A stretch of 64,000 bases of DNA. Origin: Chloromonas sp. AAM2 (Eukaryota; Chlorophyta; Chlorophyceae; Chlamydomonadales; Chlamydomonadaceae). Location: NCBI GenBank assembly GCA_004335635.1, contig QAXH01001425.1, forward strand, positions 45,958 through 109,957, given 5' to 3'. The notes below the pieces were generated by a model. It ran no database searches. It had not been told where the DNA came from and saw nothing but the letters and a program-made list of their open reading frames with translations. The translations under genes were made by a program, and so were the position numbers. Positions 34,701-46,330 of the stretch are shown piece by piece; position 1 is the first letter of the stretch, and every line of letters starts with the position of its first letter.

Positions 34701-37700
34701 GCATGGCACAAGAATGGGCACACAGACTATGCACGTCAACAACCCTGGCAAACCATGTTTGTGCTCACGCACACCCCACCCCACACCCACGCACACACGC
34801 GCCCCCCACCCCGTCACACCCACATCGAACAACGGTCAATGTCAACATAGTAACTGAGTATTACTTGGAGAAGCGTTGCTTCTTGGCACACACGACTGTT
34901 TGTGGCACAAACCCCAGCACCAGTTCAAACGCTCAAGCCTTATGATGCGTGCTATGGCCCACAGAAGGCTGTCACATCCACTGACTCCCCGGCTTGAGGC
35001 ATGCCACACATGAGGCATGGTGCAGCAGCTGGACGGCTATCCCATGCACTCGAACCTGCCAACTGTCCGCGTCGCACTCACCTGAGCTCTCCCACGTACT
35101 CCCCTGTGTTGAGCACTGTGGGTCTGTTCTGGATGGTGATCTTGGACTCCTCGCTGGCCAAGGTGGCAGCGGGCACCAGGGGCCCGTGCACGCCTGTGAA
35201 CGCCTCGCCAAGAGGAGTGCCGTCCCTGAACAACCAACAGTCAACATCACAGCCAGTGTCACACGTATGGCTTCTGGTGCAGTGGTCAAGCTGAGTTGTC
35301 CTGACAACACCAACACCAACACCTACACGTATCGCAAGCAGTGGTGGCCTCTCAGTTCTTATCTGTCCACTGGTGTACGCCATGGGTATGTGCCAATCCG
35401 AACAGTGCTGCACACTCATAATGTGAGACTGTGCAGAGCTGCATGCACCAGTGCCGTGTGAGGCAGGTTCAGCGCAAATCCAGGTGCAGAGAGATTCTTG
35501 AAAGTCAGCTACCTGCTGAAGCGGATTGTACCACGGGACAGATCCACGAAGACTGTGAGCACGTCACCGCTCTTGAACGGAGCCGAGTACTCCTCTTCCC
35601 GCCCCTCGCTGCGCTTGTCACCGTCGCTGTGCAGGGCCCAGCCGCAGCCCACATCGCCCACTGTGCAAAAGGGGCCAATGCTGGCCGGAGCCACGCCCAC
35701 CCACACGCCGTCAGGGCCAATGGTATCCAAGATCACGTGGAACTCATGACACCCAGAACCTGAGGGACAGGTCGGCATAACAAAGCGGTCAGCCACCAAA
35801 TACCTCGGGGATAGAGGAGCAGCCAAGGGCTACAACAACACCAGCAACCCAGCCTGAAATGTTACTAGTGCGTCAAGCTAGCCTGCACCCAGACATGATA
35901 AATGTACAAAGCAGCAGCTGCAGCCGAGGCCGGCCGCTGATAGGCCATGCTTACCCTTGTACAGAACGGTCCCATGAACAGTTGATGGATGGTTGGATGC
36001 CGTCTTAGTGGCAGTCAAACAGTTCGATGACAACTCAATGTCGGTGGCATGGTTCTTCGTGTCCCATTCCTGCAAAAACAGCACAAGCTGGTACCATCAG
36101 GTGGCTGTACCATCAGGTGGCTGGTACAAGAGGCAGCTGTCATCAAATAACTTGAGCATGCCAGCATTGAGGTACACGCAACAGCCACAATAACTAGACC
36201 AGACAAACAAGCGCGCACTCTGTTATGATAGCAAGCACACATACATATGAGCATACAAACTGCCACAACTAACAGGAAGGAACTAGTGATCATTTGATGG
36301 ACGAACCAATGTAGGACTGCTTGACGCTAGAGATGCTCACCACGTCAGCCAGCTGGCGGGGTATGCGGTCAAGCAGCAGTGAGTAACTGCCCAGTAGTGT
36401 GATCTGGTCACCCTCACTGTCACATGAGACAAAGGGGAAGAGCCGCCCACGGATGCCGCGCGCACGCCCCTGCTCGACACCTGCACCAACATACAAGACC
36501 CAGAAACAGTGAGTTTAGTGCACAGTACTCACACTTGCGGTGCCTTCTGACTCGTTTAAACCTTGAAGACTCGTGCCCTGAGTTGAGACCCTGTCCACCG
36601 ATACAGACACAAATACAGAGGCGGTGGCAGCTTCATCAGGATGCAAGCTCGTGTCTGAATATCTGACTAATACCCAGCTACCCTCCTCCAAACCGGGGTC
36701 AAACCATTGCAGAAGCCCACATAAAGCTCTACAAGCCTAGCACAACGTACCGTTTCTGAAGAAGGCGATCTCTCCCTGGTCTGCATCCAGCACCAACCCC
36801 ACAGTGTCGCCCTTTGTGAAGTTCGCTGCGGTGGTGAGAACCCTCCGCCCGCCCACTCGGATCACGCCATTACTCAGGTAGTAGGTGCGGTCACGTAAGT
36901 CCTGCAACAGTGGCCGTACACAGAAGCACAGCATTTAGTCATCAAGCTATCCACGCAACATGTCCACAACTCATGCAATCTGGCTCAAAGGTGCAGCACA
37001 TCATGCCAATGTGCCCTACTCCAGACTACCAACTAAGGCTACCTGACACTCATGCAAACTGTTGCTTCTTTGCTCATGCAATCAGGCCCATGCTGTGCCC
37101 CAACCCTTCTGGCTCAAAACTCCACCACACCATGCCCAATGTGCACCATTCTTGTGGTTGACTTCTGTAGCGGGCTTTTGCATGACTTCTGTAGACGTAC
37201 CTGAGGGTCAGAATCCAAGGGCATGCATCCGCGGCACACGCCGATGAAGATACTGTCAGGCTCTGACAGGTTGTTGATCTTTATTAGCCACAAGTGGACA
37301 CCTGACGTGAAACCTGGAAACAATTGACAGCGTATCAGGCAAGATTTCTGTCATAAGTGGCAAGGGCTCACTCTGGCTGGTTGACTTGACGCAGGTTGAC
37401 TGAGCCAGATTCCAGCTGACTACAGCAAAATACCAAGTTATGGCTCGTCTGCATAGCTGGTGTGCACCTGCATTGCTCCTTGCCAAGTACGGCCATTGTC
37501 TAGTTGCAGTACCGTGATTTAAACCATGAAAAGCCATGTAATGATGATGAAGTATGGCCAGTAGCTAGCCTGTTCTTTGCCCCAACCAGTTTGCCCCACC
37601 CAGTACCCCAACCCTTGACCCCCATGTTCAGATGTTCCATCGCTCGCCTTGGTCAGCCAGGACTGTTGAGTAGTCTCCATAGACCTCTGACACCTTAGAC

Positions 37701-40700
37701 ACCACTGGCCCCGCCAGCTGCAGGTCAGCGCTGCATGCCTCCAGGGTCCAGCTCAGGTCCAACTGACGCAGCTTGGTGATGTTCACCAGGCCGGCAGCAC
37801 AGTGGACGTTCACGCCCTGTAAACCATTGAAAATTAAATGCACGCTTGCTCAACTTGCAACTGAACAAAGAAGAGTTCAGACAACCAAGTGCTCGGTCTG
37901 CAATCGGGGGCCGGTCACATGTCGCAAATCGGGACCCCAATCTGGAGATCTACATTTGGATTGCGGTCACACGACAAATTTAGGTCCCAATTTGGATTAT
38001 AATCTGGGTCGGCGATTGGAGGGGGCGCTTAATTTGCGTTCCAATTTGGGTATGGCCCACACCAAGGACATGCCCACTTGACTTTGGCCACGTGCCTTCA
38101 AATCGATCAAGAAGGTGCCTGGCACATCCAAAACCACTGAACACGGCCAACTACACACGTAGATACGCCACTACTGCTGCCAAGGCTTCTAGCAAGAGAG
38201 CTCCTAGCTGATGGGTGGCTGGAGGCTGGTATGCCGCGTACTTGCAAGCGCTTCAGATGCCGCTCTTGATCGCAAATCAGCCTGCTCAGATTATTGTGCG
38301 ACCCTGCACGTGTGACCGCCGGCAAATTCGAGTCCAGATTTGGGCCTCGTCTACCGCCTCTCAACCCCCACTGGGAGCCAGATTGGCAACCAGAATTGGG
38401 ATGCAATTTTTGCGAGTGACCGCCCCTTGAATGTGCGGTACACAATTTATAAGTACTCAAGAAAGGGCCCGAGCCAGCTTCCACAACACAGACACTTGAC
38501 AACAACAGAGCTTGACCAAGGCCGGAAACAGAGTAACTCGATGGATTTTCATGTCCGCCCTCCGCCTGCATGTCACTTGCCCTGTTTGCTGGCCCCACCT
38601 GCCATTTCACATCATCGCTTTTCAACAAAACTCTGATCCCAACACTGCTGCTGTCTGATGGGAAATGATTCCACCTGTTGTCAGTAATGCTTCACTTTCC
38701 CTGTGTTCACTTCACCTAAGTCAGAAGGCCTGAGCGTGAAACACACTACACTCGAGCCCAAAACAGCGTCGTTCCTTGAATTGTCTTGTCCACCTGTTGC
38801 CACTGACTACCAATGGCCTGCTGTCCTCACCTGCGTTAGCGCCACCACCGGACACACCGTCCCTGTGACGCCCTGGAAGGCAGTGCCTATGAGGTGTCCG
38901 TTTCTAAAGAAACGGACATAGCCGTTAGTCAGATCCAGGTCCACCGTCACGAAGCAGTGGCTGGTGGTGGCCTCGGCGTGGTGCACCAGGCCGTCGCGTG
39001 CGGGGGGCACCACCACATGGGTGGAGCCGATGGGTGCAGCTCCTGTACACGTTACAAAATGATCAGGCGTTGGCCAAAAACAAGTGTTGCCTTGACTGTT
39101 GAATGGAGTCTCGACCAATGTCTAAGATATCGGTGTGCGAGGAGTGTCAGGTAATGACGAGGTCCTGTACACGTGACAATATGATCAAGGGTCGATCATA
39201 ATGAAAAACCATGCATGGGCATGATGACGGTGATGGCAATGCTTAAAGTGATGCCTTGAGCAAGTTTTCGACTGCCATGTAATGATGATAATGCTGGAGA
39301 GTGCGTTACTACAACAGGCCGGGTGTATCATGCTGGACTGTATGACTGGCGCTGACATGAACCAAGCCTGCAATTGTGTAAGCCCAACAATGTGTTGGCC
39401 GGTTTTATGCAAGAACCACCACGTTCCACCTGCTTCCTGCTGCCTCTCTGCAATGATGCGTTGCTGCTTCCAGATCCGACCAGTACCAGTATGCTCAACA
39501 ACACACCTGGCAGACGAATCCAGGCTCCCCATTGTGCTGGGTGGGCCTTGGCTGCGGCAGCTGAAGAAGTGCCTCCGCCGTTGCTGCTGGCACGCGACCT
39601 GCCTGCTGCCCCTGCATCTGCACCGCTGTCGTACCCTGCTGCACCAACTGCGGCTGCGGAGGAACCGGCTGCAGCTGGGGCAGCAGACGCTGCAATCTGC
39701 ACAAAACCGGACACATGCACGGATTAGCGAAGTCCAATGAGTGGAACTTCTGGCACAAAGCATTTTCAAGATAAAACGCTGTGCAGTGCACAGCACCCTG
39801 TCCTGCTCCCTGCACTGCGGCTGCATATCCTCCTACACCTCTGATTCAAGACTTGCGCCGAATTTAATTGCTTCCCCATCAACACTGGTTGTACCCGCTG
39901 AAACCTACCGCGTCTCACCTCTGGTCAACATAAGTAAGTTGATGATAACAGTAAACATAACATAGATATAAAAAACCATAAAACCATACCTGCAGAGCAT
40001 GTGCATTGCTTGTCCCAGCAATAGACCTGAGCCGCCCATGTACATTGGACAGCGCACTGCCGCCGCCAGAGGCGAGCATGTGGCTGCCGCTGCACTGCGC
40101 CACGCCCACATAGATGTGTGTGGGCAGTGCGCCCGTGTTGTCCAGCTGCACAGTCCAGCGGTGCCGGCCAGAGGAGAAGGTGGCACTGCCTAGGAATTCG
40201 GCCTGGGCTCCCAGGTGCGTCTGGGCATGTGCGACTGAAGTGGGTGAAGAAGCGTACTTGATGCTGGTGTCAAGCTCCCCAAGGACTATGTCAGGCATTG
40301 AGTTCCCAAGACTGCATGATGATACAGCAGAAACAAGGACACATTTGGGCAAGACATGAAATTCAGTGCCAGGCAGCCGACAGCATAGACTAAAGGCCAG
40401 GGGGACTGCGAAAAATGACCTGCAACATGCTGTGTGCATCATGTAGTTGAGGCAGTCATGCATGTCCTGTTCGATCAGACAATGGGTGTTCAACTTGCCA
40501 GCCTGACAGCGGCTTTGGTTTCTTCCCCAAGCACAGCGTATTCCAAGTGTTAACGCTTCAGCTTGCCAGCCTGGCTTGTTTTCCTAGACACATACCTGTG
40601 GTACCATGTGAAGAGCGGGCTGCGTGTGGTGGCCTCGTACAGTGAAGCGCCCATGCCCGGTGCCAGGGTGATGAAGGGGTACATCTGCAGCATGGAAATG

Positions 40701-42862
40701 GAGCTGCACGGCAGCAGCTGCTGCAGCAGCACCTCGGAGTTGAGCTTCAGGGTAGCGATGATCACTGGTTGGCCCCCCTCCCGTGGAGCCAGGTCGATGG
40801 ATAACACGTCCTGTGCACGGCACACAGCAGGTTGCTGGGTTTCATCACTCAAGTGCCACCTGTGAGTGAGCTGTTCCTTTGTGTAGCTTTGTGGTGATCT
40901 TGATACTGACGCAATGCAAGCAACCTAATGCCCCCTGGGTAATTCAGGTTGGCATGTGGCAGGTTGGCAGACATGTTCAGCCTGTTGTTGCCCAGCCTTC
41001 ATGAGTGTGTCTACGTTTGATCTTTCGACGTTTGCGAGCCACAACACCTACATGCTGACTCACCTCCGCACCCAGGTGGACAGCGGACGCAGTACCACAG
41101 ATGATGTACAGCGGCTTGCGGGATGGGCTGTCAATTGGGCAGCTGATGACAGGGCTGCTAATTGATGCGCCAGATGAAACAGATGGCACGCCTGCTGCAT
41201 CGCAAAGACAAGGGTAAGCAGACGTGTGGGCACCAAAACGTGCTTTGCAGCCTGCCCACGGCCCTCTATTCTGCATCGTTTTGCAGATTAGCATAACATA
41301 TGGCTGCACTGCAGGGTCACTGCAGGGCCATGCAATGCCCTGACTTCACAGTCGACTTCAGCATCATTGAATCAATCAGCGCCCAGTCTAGAAAACCCAC
41401 TGACCTGCTGCTGAAGCCCCTGTTGTGACTGCAGGCTGTGCTGGGTTGGTAACGAGTGCTGGGCAGGGCCGGGTGGAGGCCAGGCCCCAGGAGATGGACT
41501 GCTGACCCTCTGCCACCCTGGCTGCCACCCCATGAGTGCCTTGTGGCTCCTCCAGCCGGAACTTGATGGTGACACCCCCACAGTAAGCCACGAACTTCAT
41601 TACCTGTGTGACAAAGATTAAACCAAGCAGTTCTACTATGCATGCCATGCACCAGAACAGCACGCCAGGTCAATGCATCAACAATAATCAGCACGCGCTT
41701 TTGGTTACGAGCTATCATCGCACACCTATGAGACATAACGACCAAGCAATGTCAATTTCCAGGCATGCTGGCACGTGAATATCACAACTAGTGTCTCGTA
41801 AACACCCTGATCGTGACTCGCACCTCTAAATCCAGAATGCCATAGCTGTCCCGTGCTGCCATGGGCTGCCTTGAGGGCTGTGAGATGCGCTGACACTCGA
41901 GCTGCAACGCCTGGGAGGAGAGTGCCTTGGACCACCCAGGAATCAAGCTGGCTGCCTTGTGCGTTGCCCGGGAGGGCGTGGCGGAATGGGCAACAGCTGG
42001 CTGTGCAGCCTGCTGGGGCACTCCTTGCACCGGCACCTGCATGGCATACACATGGCTCTGTCATCCAACCACGTGCACAAGATCAGGAGGTCTTGCCATG
42101 CAGTTATAGAGCTTGTTAACAAACACACAGTGGAGCTATGAGCCTGCACAAGGGTCAAATGAGCCTCTACAGTCGAAGTCATTTAATTGGTAGATACCAT
42201 GTGGCGTCTTACATGTTCGGCATAGGCTTACAAGCTCGAAGTTGTGGCGAAGCTGCACTGGGCTGTCCACCCTTTGGGCAGTTGAAACAAACGGATGCTG
42301 CGCAGTTGTGCCGTGTAATGCAGGCGTGCATGCATACTTCAGCTACCTGTTGTGGTGCGTTGCGTTGTGCGCCAGCACCTAGGGCGGCAGCAGCTGCTGT
42401 GAGCAGCGGTGCTGCTGCGGCTCCTGACTGGCTGACCCTGCCGGCTGGCAAGCCAAGACTGATGGCAGCATTTGCCTGCACTGGCCAGCTGGAAGGTACG
42501 GAGTTACCTGCAGAAGAACAATAGCACAAGGTCTTGCTTGGTTTTGCTGATACCCTCGATGCCTGCAGGACAAGCAGACTTGCATGCCCTCCTCATTGAG
42601 GCCTTGCCAGCTGCTGCACACACACCTGAGGCGTCCATGCTGCCTGCACCACGAGGGTCGTCACGCCTGGCACCAACCCCGCCTCCCGGCGTGGATGGCC
42701 CTTGGCCCATACCGTGCGCCTGCAAGTCGCCGAATGCAAAGGTTCCCCGTTAGAGTCCACTGACCAGCTGCGTTCCGCGAAGCCAAACATACCCGCAGCT
42801 CCATGTCAGGGAAGTGGACAAATGGCTTCAAGTAGTTCAGTAGAATAACATACAAGAGAAGC
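22847..42862 (-). CDS. Giant SPRYx5 / PIMT-like / pseudokinase / HECT E3 ubiquitin ligase, at least 42 exons, 5' end unresolved
   Basis: Predicted HECT-type ubiquitin ligase. Exons on the minus strand, 5' to 3': 42793-42862, 42626-42719, 42347-42507, 41824-42036, 41405-41603, 41064-41194, 40596-40810, 39990-40311, 39507-39696, 38831-39042, 37648-37816, 37201-37313, 36751-36901, 36341-36480, 35955-36069, 35513-35759, 35082-35225, 34492-34667, 34035-34259, 33488-33711, 33138-33267, 32829-32986, 32266-32519, 31739-31976, 31224-31322, 30713-30901, 30143-30395, 29826-29928, 29193-29454, 28638-28883, 27694-28383, 27190-27372, 26820-26948, 26388-26537, 25998-26150, 25542-25775, 25125-25244, 24806-24919, 24499-24708, 23872-24159, 23461-23675, 22847-23177. 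Every junction agrees in phase, giving about 2,750 residues. Order: unassigned N-terminus, five SPRY-like repeats, PIMT-like domain, pseudokinase, HECT. One donor (37647) must be GC. The first listed exon starts mid-codon, so further 5' exons exist, perhaps within 42900-43170. Splitting into two genes cannot be fully excluded without transcripts. Confidence 0.85.
27092..27126 (+). repeat. Copy of the dispersed 'ttgaacc...aagccat' repeat in a HECT intron
   Basis: ccgtgggttgaaccatgata with the following 'agccatataacg' matches 21190-21225 and 37510-37545. It sits in the intron between exons 27190-27372 and 26820-26948. Confidence 0.55.
27124..27189 (+). repeat. GACA/CA microsatellite beginning at a HECT splice donor
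   Basis: Gag-acag units grade into about 13 CA dinucleotides that end at 27189. On the coding (minus) strand the intron therefore begins AAG|GTGTGTGT..., so the donor GT is the first unit of the tract. Confidence 0.8.
30143..32519 (-). other. PIMT-like (protein-isoaspartate methyltransferase) domain of the giant E3
   Basis: Five exons encode a PCMT-family Rossmann methyltransferase. The start 'HTNEELINILKGKGVALSGR' with 'MEAAMLLVPRELFVPRD' matches the PIMT N-terminal helices. Then come 'DGSTMTLPAPSFVALALDKL' (equivalent to the GxTISAPHMHA region), AdoMet motif I 'SFLDIGCGTAYVTALAACL', post-I 'GVECISSRLEAASANMRAL' and motif II/III 'YDALFCDVSV' with 'LKPCGRLVCLIEE'. Free PIMT repairs isoaspartyl damage; whether this embedded copy is active cannot be told from sequence. 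Exon 32266-32519 encodes both the end of SPRY 5 and the start of this domain. Confidence 0.85.
37505..37550 (+). repeat. Copy of the dispersed 'ttgaacc...aagccat' repeat in a HECT intron
   Basis: gttgcagtaccgtgatttaa, then 'accatgaaaagccatgtaatgatgatga', matches the right end of repeat copy B (21187-21228). It is intronic with respect to the HECT gene. Confidence 0.6.
37907..38435. mobile_element. Putative TIR element in the longest HECT intron
   Basis: The left end 'gggggccggtcacatgtcgc' (then aaatcgggaccccaatctgg) is approximately matched inverted at the right end, '...ccagaattgggatgcaatttttgcgagtgaccgcccc'. Inner relatives occur at about 37963-38000 (gcggtcacacgacaaattta) and about 38307-38346 (cgtgtgaccgccggcaaatt). 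The interior has no ORF of note. The nested subterminal repeats suggest a MITE-like element. It lies between HECT exons 38831-39042 and 37648-37816 in an intron of about 1 kb. Confidence 0.45.
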
Positions 42863-44278
42863 CTGACATACCACAGACCCGACGGCCAGCTCCTTCCCTT
42901 TGCACAACCCTGTTGCAAAACTTACTCGCGTGAACGACAACACGGGACAGCAGTGCGCGAGCTTCATATGCATAACCGATTGCCTGTGTAGCGTTCTTGT
43001 TGCTTCCAAGACCCCGAGGGGTTGACCTTAGGTTGAATGATGAGACTGCGTGGGTGTGTATGGCATCTCTCACCTGGATGTTCAATCCCAAGCGCTTCAC
43101 ACCAGCTGAACTCTAAGTTGGTTGTTCCTTCGAAGACCACCTGCTGCGTTGGCCTAGGTCCAAAATACACACACGTTCATCCGCAACCTGCAGCACTCTG
43201 TTGAAGCTGCAAGGCGCTATCGTCGCACACGCTACTGCTTCTTACGCTACTGTCTAGTCTCGACCCACCATGGGAGCGGACAAAAGTGAACTGCCGGTTT
43301 TCCAACCGCCAACTCCCGAGCCTTGGCTGAGACCTCTTTTCTTGAAACAATAGCTGCTTGGAATCGTTGAAAGCCGCTGTCCGCAAGCACTGGCGTGCAA
43401 ACGCACGTCACAAATAATAATGTAATAATAATATATGGAGGTGCAGCATTTATACAGTGGGCGCGGGCCTGGCACAGCTGCGGAGCATCAGCAGCCCGGG
43501 CCACACACACCTCCCTCTGCGCATGGGCTGAAGGGCTGCACCAAAGTGGTAGATGTGCTTGAAGCGCTGCTCATGGCGTCATACCATGCTCCAGTGTTCC
43601 AGATTTCATTTTGGCAAAACACAACAGATTACACATGTTGCCACAGACAAGCTGATCCCTCACATACCCGAACCCTAGCCCTCTTAGGAGGTTGATGTTT
43701 TGCACAACACTGTCAGTCAGTTTTATCTGGGCCATGGCAGCGGCTCAAGCACATCGGCTCATGCGCCGAGGGATGCCGTGCAGAGCAGAATCACAGATTC
43801 CGTGATGAAGGCCAGCTGGATGCAGGTCAACTGTCGGGTTTACAGGTCCGGTCGCTCAAGAATCTTGGACAGTATGGTATTGTACAACATATGTACTGCC
43901 GAGGTGTGTGCCGCTGCTGCCAGCTGCCCCCGGCTGGTGCATTGGGCGTGCACGCAGGATCCTGGCACTCCAGGGGGGAACGCTGGCCCCAGCTCCTAGC
44001 CAGCTCATACAGTGGACCTCCTGATCTGTAGACCCCACAGCACACGTGACATGATGGTGGATTGTAGAGGCTTGGGTCTGTTGTCAACTTGACCCTTGAG
44101 AATGCTTAAATGAGAACAATGAAGGCCCCGCATGTGCCAGAGTAAACCTGGGAAACACACGACCTGGTGAAACCGGGGTTACTGGTAAGTACATTATGCG
44201 CAACATGTTTTGCATCGTTGATCATTGCGTTCTTGAAACAAGTTTGGCGGGGCGAGGGAAGGCTCCAGTTGTATTATC
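42863..44278. other. Probable 5' end of the HECT gene and divergent spacer
   Basis: On the minus strand, segments at about 42922-42983 ('AIGYAYEARALLSRVVV') and about 43072-43170 ('PTQQVVFEGTTNLEF') look protein-coding and probably belong to the HECT 5' end. I could not join them in phase to exon 42793-42862. The remainder, up to the methyltransferase ORF, has no recognised gene and should include promoters firing in both directions. Confidence 0.4.
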
Positions 44279-45013
44279 ATGTCAAGGCATCTCCAAGGTC
44301 TCAGTTGGCATGGCAAGACACAAATGTCCTTCTGGAGATGTCGTTCCGAGTGGCCACTTGCCACTTTACACTGGCGTCAACAACATGGCAACAGGGCGGC
44401 TGCCATCGGCGCCCATCTGTCAGACATCAAGGAGCTCTCAAAGGAATGGCTCAGGAACCACTCAGCACCTCATGGCATGATAGCTTTGCTTGTTGGTGGG
44501 TCTCCATGCGTGGGATTCTCCTCGCTTGGCAAGCAAAAGGGTTTCAAAGAAGCCCAGAGTGGGCTGGTCAGTCACATGCTCAGGTTGGTGGACGAGCTGA
44601 TGCCTGCATTGGTGTTCATGGAGAATGTGCCTGCTGTCCTGAAGCTGGGCATGTCACACATAGCACAAGAGCTCTTCCACAAGCGTGGGTATGAGCTGAG
44701 GTGGTGCCTGGTGGCTGCCAAGGATGTTGGGGCACCTCATGTGCGCAGACGCTTCTTCTGTCTGGTCCTGCGCCCAGGCTTCGAACTTGACCCGGCAGTC
44801 GCTCACAACGCTGAATCATTTGATTGGTCACCACAGGCAGAGCCACCCCTCATGGTGCACAAGACAGCTACCAGCACACGGCAGCGGCGGCATGGCATGC
44901 TGGGCAACGCTGTCGTGCTTGATGCTGTGAGAAAAGCGCTTGTGCATCTGTGCATGCTGGGTGCCGCTAGTATGAGCCACAGCAAGGTGTTGCATGTGAC
45001 CCGCCAAGAGTGA
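44279..45013 (+). CDS. DNA (cytosine-5) methyltransferase, apparently N-terminally truncated
   Basis: A 244-residue intronless ORF carries the C5-methyltransferase motifs in order. Motif IV is 'LLVGGSPCVGFSS' with the catalytic Cys77, motif VI 'FMENVPAVL' (Glu115), motif VIII 'GAPHVRRRFF' and motif X 'RRHGMLGNAVV'. These enzymes methylate cytosine C5 in DNA. The wording of motif IV ('GKQKGFKEAQSGL') and 'FHKRGYELRWCLVAAKDVGA' recalls enzymes of large DNA viruses and phages more than plant MET1/CMT; that is from memory of the families, not a search. The target-recognition region is very short. Motif I, the AdoMet-binding FxGxG loop, is not visible in frame: an in-frame TGA lies about 16 codons upstream. 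Either a 5' exon exists or this is a truncated relic. It is a single exon in a region of many-exon genes. Confidence 0.75.
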   Translation: MSRHLQGLSWHGKTQMSFWRCRSEWPLATLHWRQQHGNRAAAIGAHLSDIKELSKEWLRNHSAPHGMIALLVGGSPCVGFSSLGKQKGFKEAQSGLVSHMLRLVDELMPALVFMENVPAVLKLGMSHIAQELFHKRGYELRWCLVAAKDVGAPHVRRRFFCLVLRPGFELDPAVAHNAESFDWSPQAEPPLMVHKTATSTRQRRHGMLGNAVVLDAVRKALVHLCMLGAASMSHSKVLHVTRQE

Positions 45014-46330
45014 CCCGCCAACTTTTTGTTTTGGGTTGTGCTGAATGTAAGGGTCTTGGCAAATACAATCTGAGATCACTGGCTTACCAGGTTCGCTCAT
45101 AGTCTATTAGTCTACTGAAGGCATAAGGTCTGGCACGAACGGCAGGCAGAAGTTGGGATTGACTTGGGAGACCCGGACGAAAAGCAAGGAACAGGTGCAC
45201 TCAGCAAGTGTAAGCAGGCGTTAATGCCCATGCCAACCGCCCCTGCATGTCAACTGAAGCCTAGCCAGCCGCACCCTAGCATGTCGACTGAAGCTGTCAG
45301 TGTAAATAGTGGCAACAGCTGGTGCCAAACAGCTGGTCCCTGGCTGTGGCCGTGGGCTGCACAGCACGGAGCCGAAGCACAGGGGTTGTGGTGCTGCTGT
45401 GCTTGAACAACCCTAGAGGAGGAAATACATGTGTGGTGAGCTGTCATGACAGTACAGCACGACCTGCTTGTCCTGATCATGCTTGCTTTCAGCTTCTGGC
45501 TGGGAGCTGGATGTACACAATGCCATGCCCTTGCATGCTGCAAGCACGCCTCTCTGAACTTGACTTTGCCTTCTCTTGCGCAGCCTTGCCAGTTTGCAGC
45601 TCCAGTGCGGGATGCTGTAACACTACCGAAGTGTGTCCGAACACCTCCTGGCACAGGATTACCTTGGTGATTTCAAGCTTTTGCAGGCCACAGAGCCACT
45701 GCATGAGAGTGGGACAGTAGTGCTCCACTTTCTCAAAGAGTCAGCAGGACTACCAGGGCTACTGATCCATTTCATATTGAAACTGTGTGCCAGTAACAGT
45801 AACTTTCTGCTTACAGTGAGGCTGAGGCAGGTTGGCATTGAACATTCAAGGCAATCACATCTGACCAGACGTGCCCATGGCTATCCTCGCAAATCATGCT
45901 ACCTGGAGCCGGCACTAGGCAGGGAGTAGCATCACAGGAACGCAAGTACACTTGCGGTCGCTTTATACTATTACTGGGACGATCGGATATAGGGCATGTC
46001 ACTGTCAAAAGGAGCTAGCAACGCCCGACTGTCGTTAAGGGACGTGTTTCAGCTGTCGGTACAACTGCAGATCGTCATCCTAACCCTGGCTGATCCTTGC
46101 CTGCTACTGATTGATAAGCACGTGCATGATTGACAATGTGTTGCTTCTCAGATCAATCAGGATATAGGTGCCACATAGTAAGAAAGTTATATGACGCAAG
46201 GATTTTTAACACCTCGTCTGTGTGTCTAGGGCCATTGTAGATGTACTTGACATAAAAGCTTGGAACTCTGAGAGCATGTCTTCTAGGACAAGCTAGGGCT
46301 GCGGTCCATCCGTCCCCAGCAGGCACTGCT
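45014..46330. other. Spacer between convergent genes
   Basis: I see no gene. Several ORFs of 60-130 codons overlap on both strands but share no motif and lack consistent splice sites. It should hold the 3' UTRs of the methyltransferase ORF (plus) and of the M32 carboxypeptidase (minus). Confidence 0.4.

Larger units (their letters stand above)
32266..40311 (-). other. Five SPRY-like repeats of the giant E3
   Basis: SPRY (B30.2-like) beta-sandwich repeats bind protein partners. Each unit shows a strand pattern around 'SGxHxWxVxI', 'GV', 'YYLSNG' and 'xFFRNG'. Unit 1 (40311-38831): 'SSGRHRWTVQLDN', 'NGYVRFFRNGHLIGTAFQGV'. Unit 2 (37816-36341): 'TSGVHLWLIKI', 'DRTYYLSNGVIRV', 'GEIAFFRNG'. Unit 3 (36069-35082): 'GCHEFHVILDTIG', 'RGTIRFSRDGTPLGEAFTGV'. 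Unit 4 (34667-33488): 'SGQHSWNVYINHVEDSNLF', 'HRTYYLSNGTIRV', 'ARHMQFLKNGVM'. Unit 5 (33267-32266): 'ETHSWVVRLEQG', 'YFGYFYVNGKYFHVG', 'KTLKFAHAGRSLG'. Unit boundaries are approximate. Confidence 0.8.
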
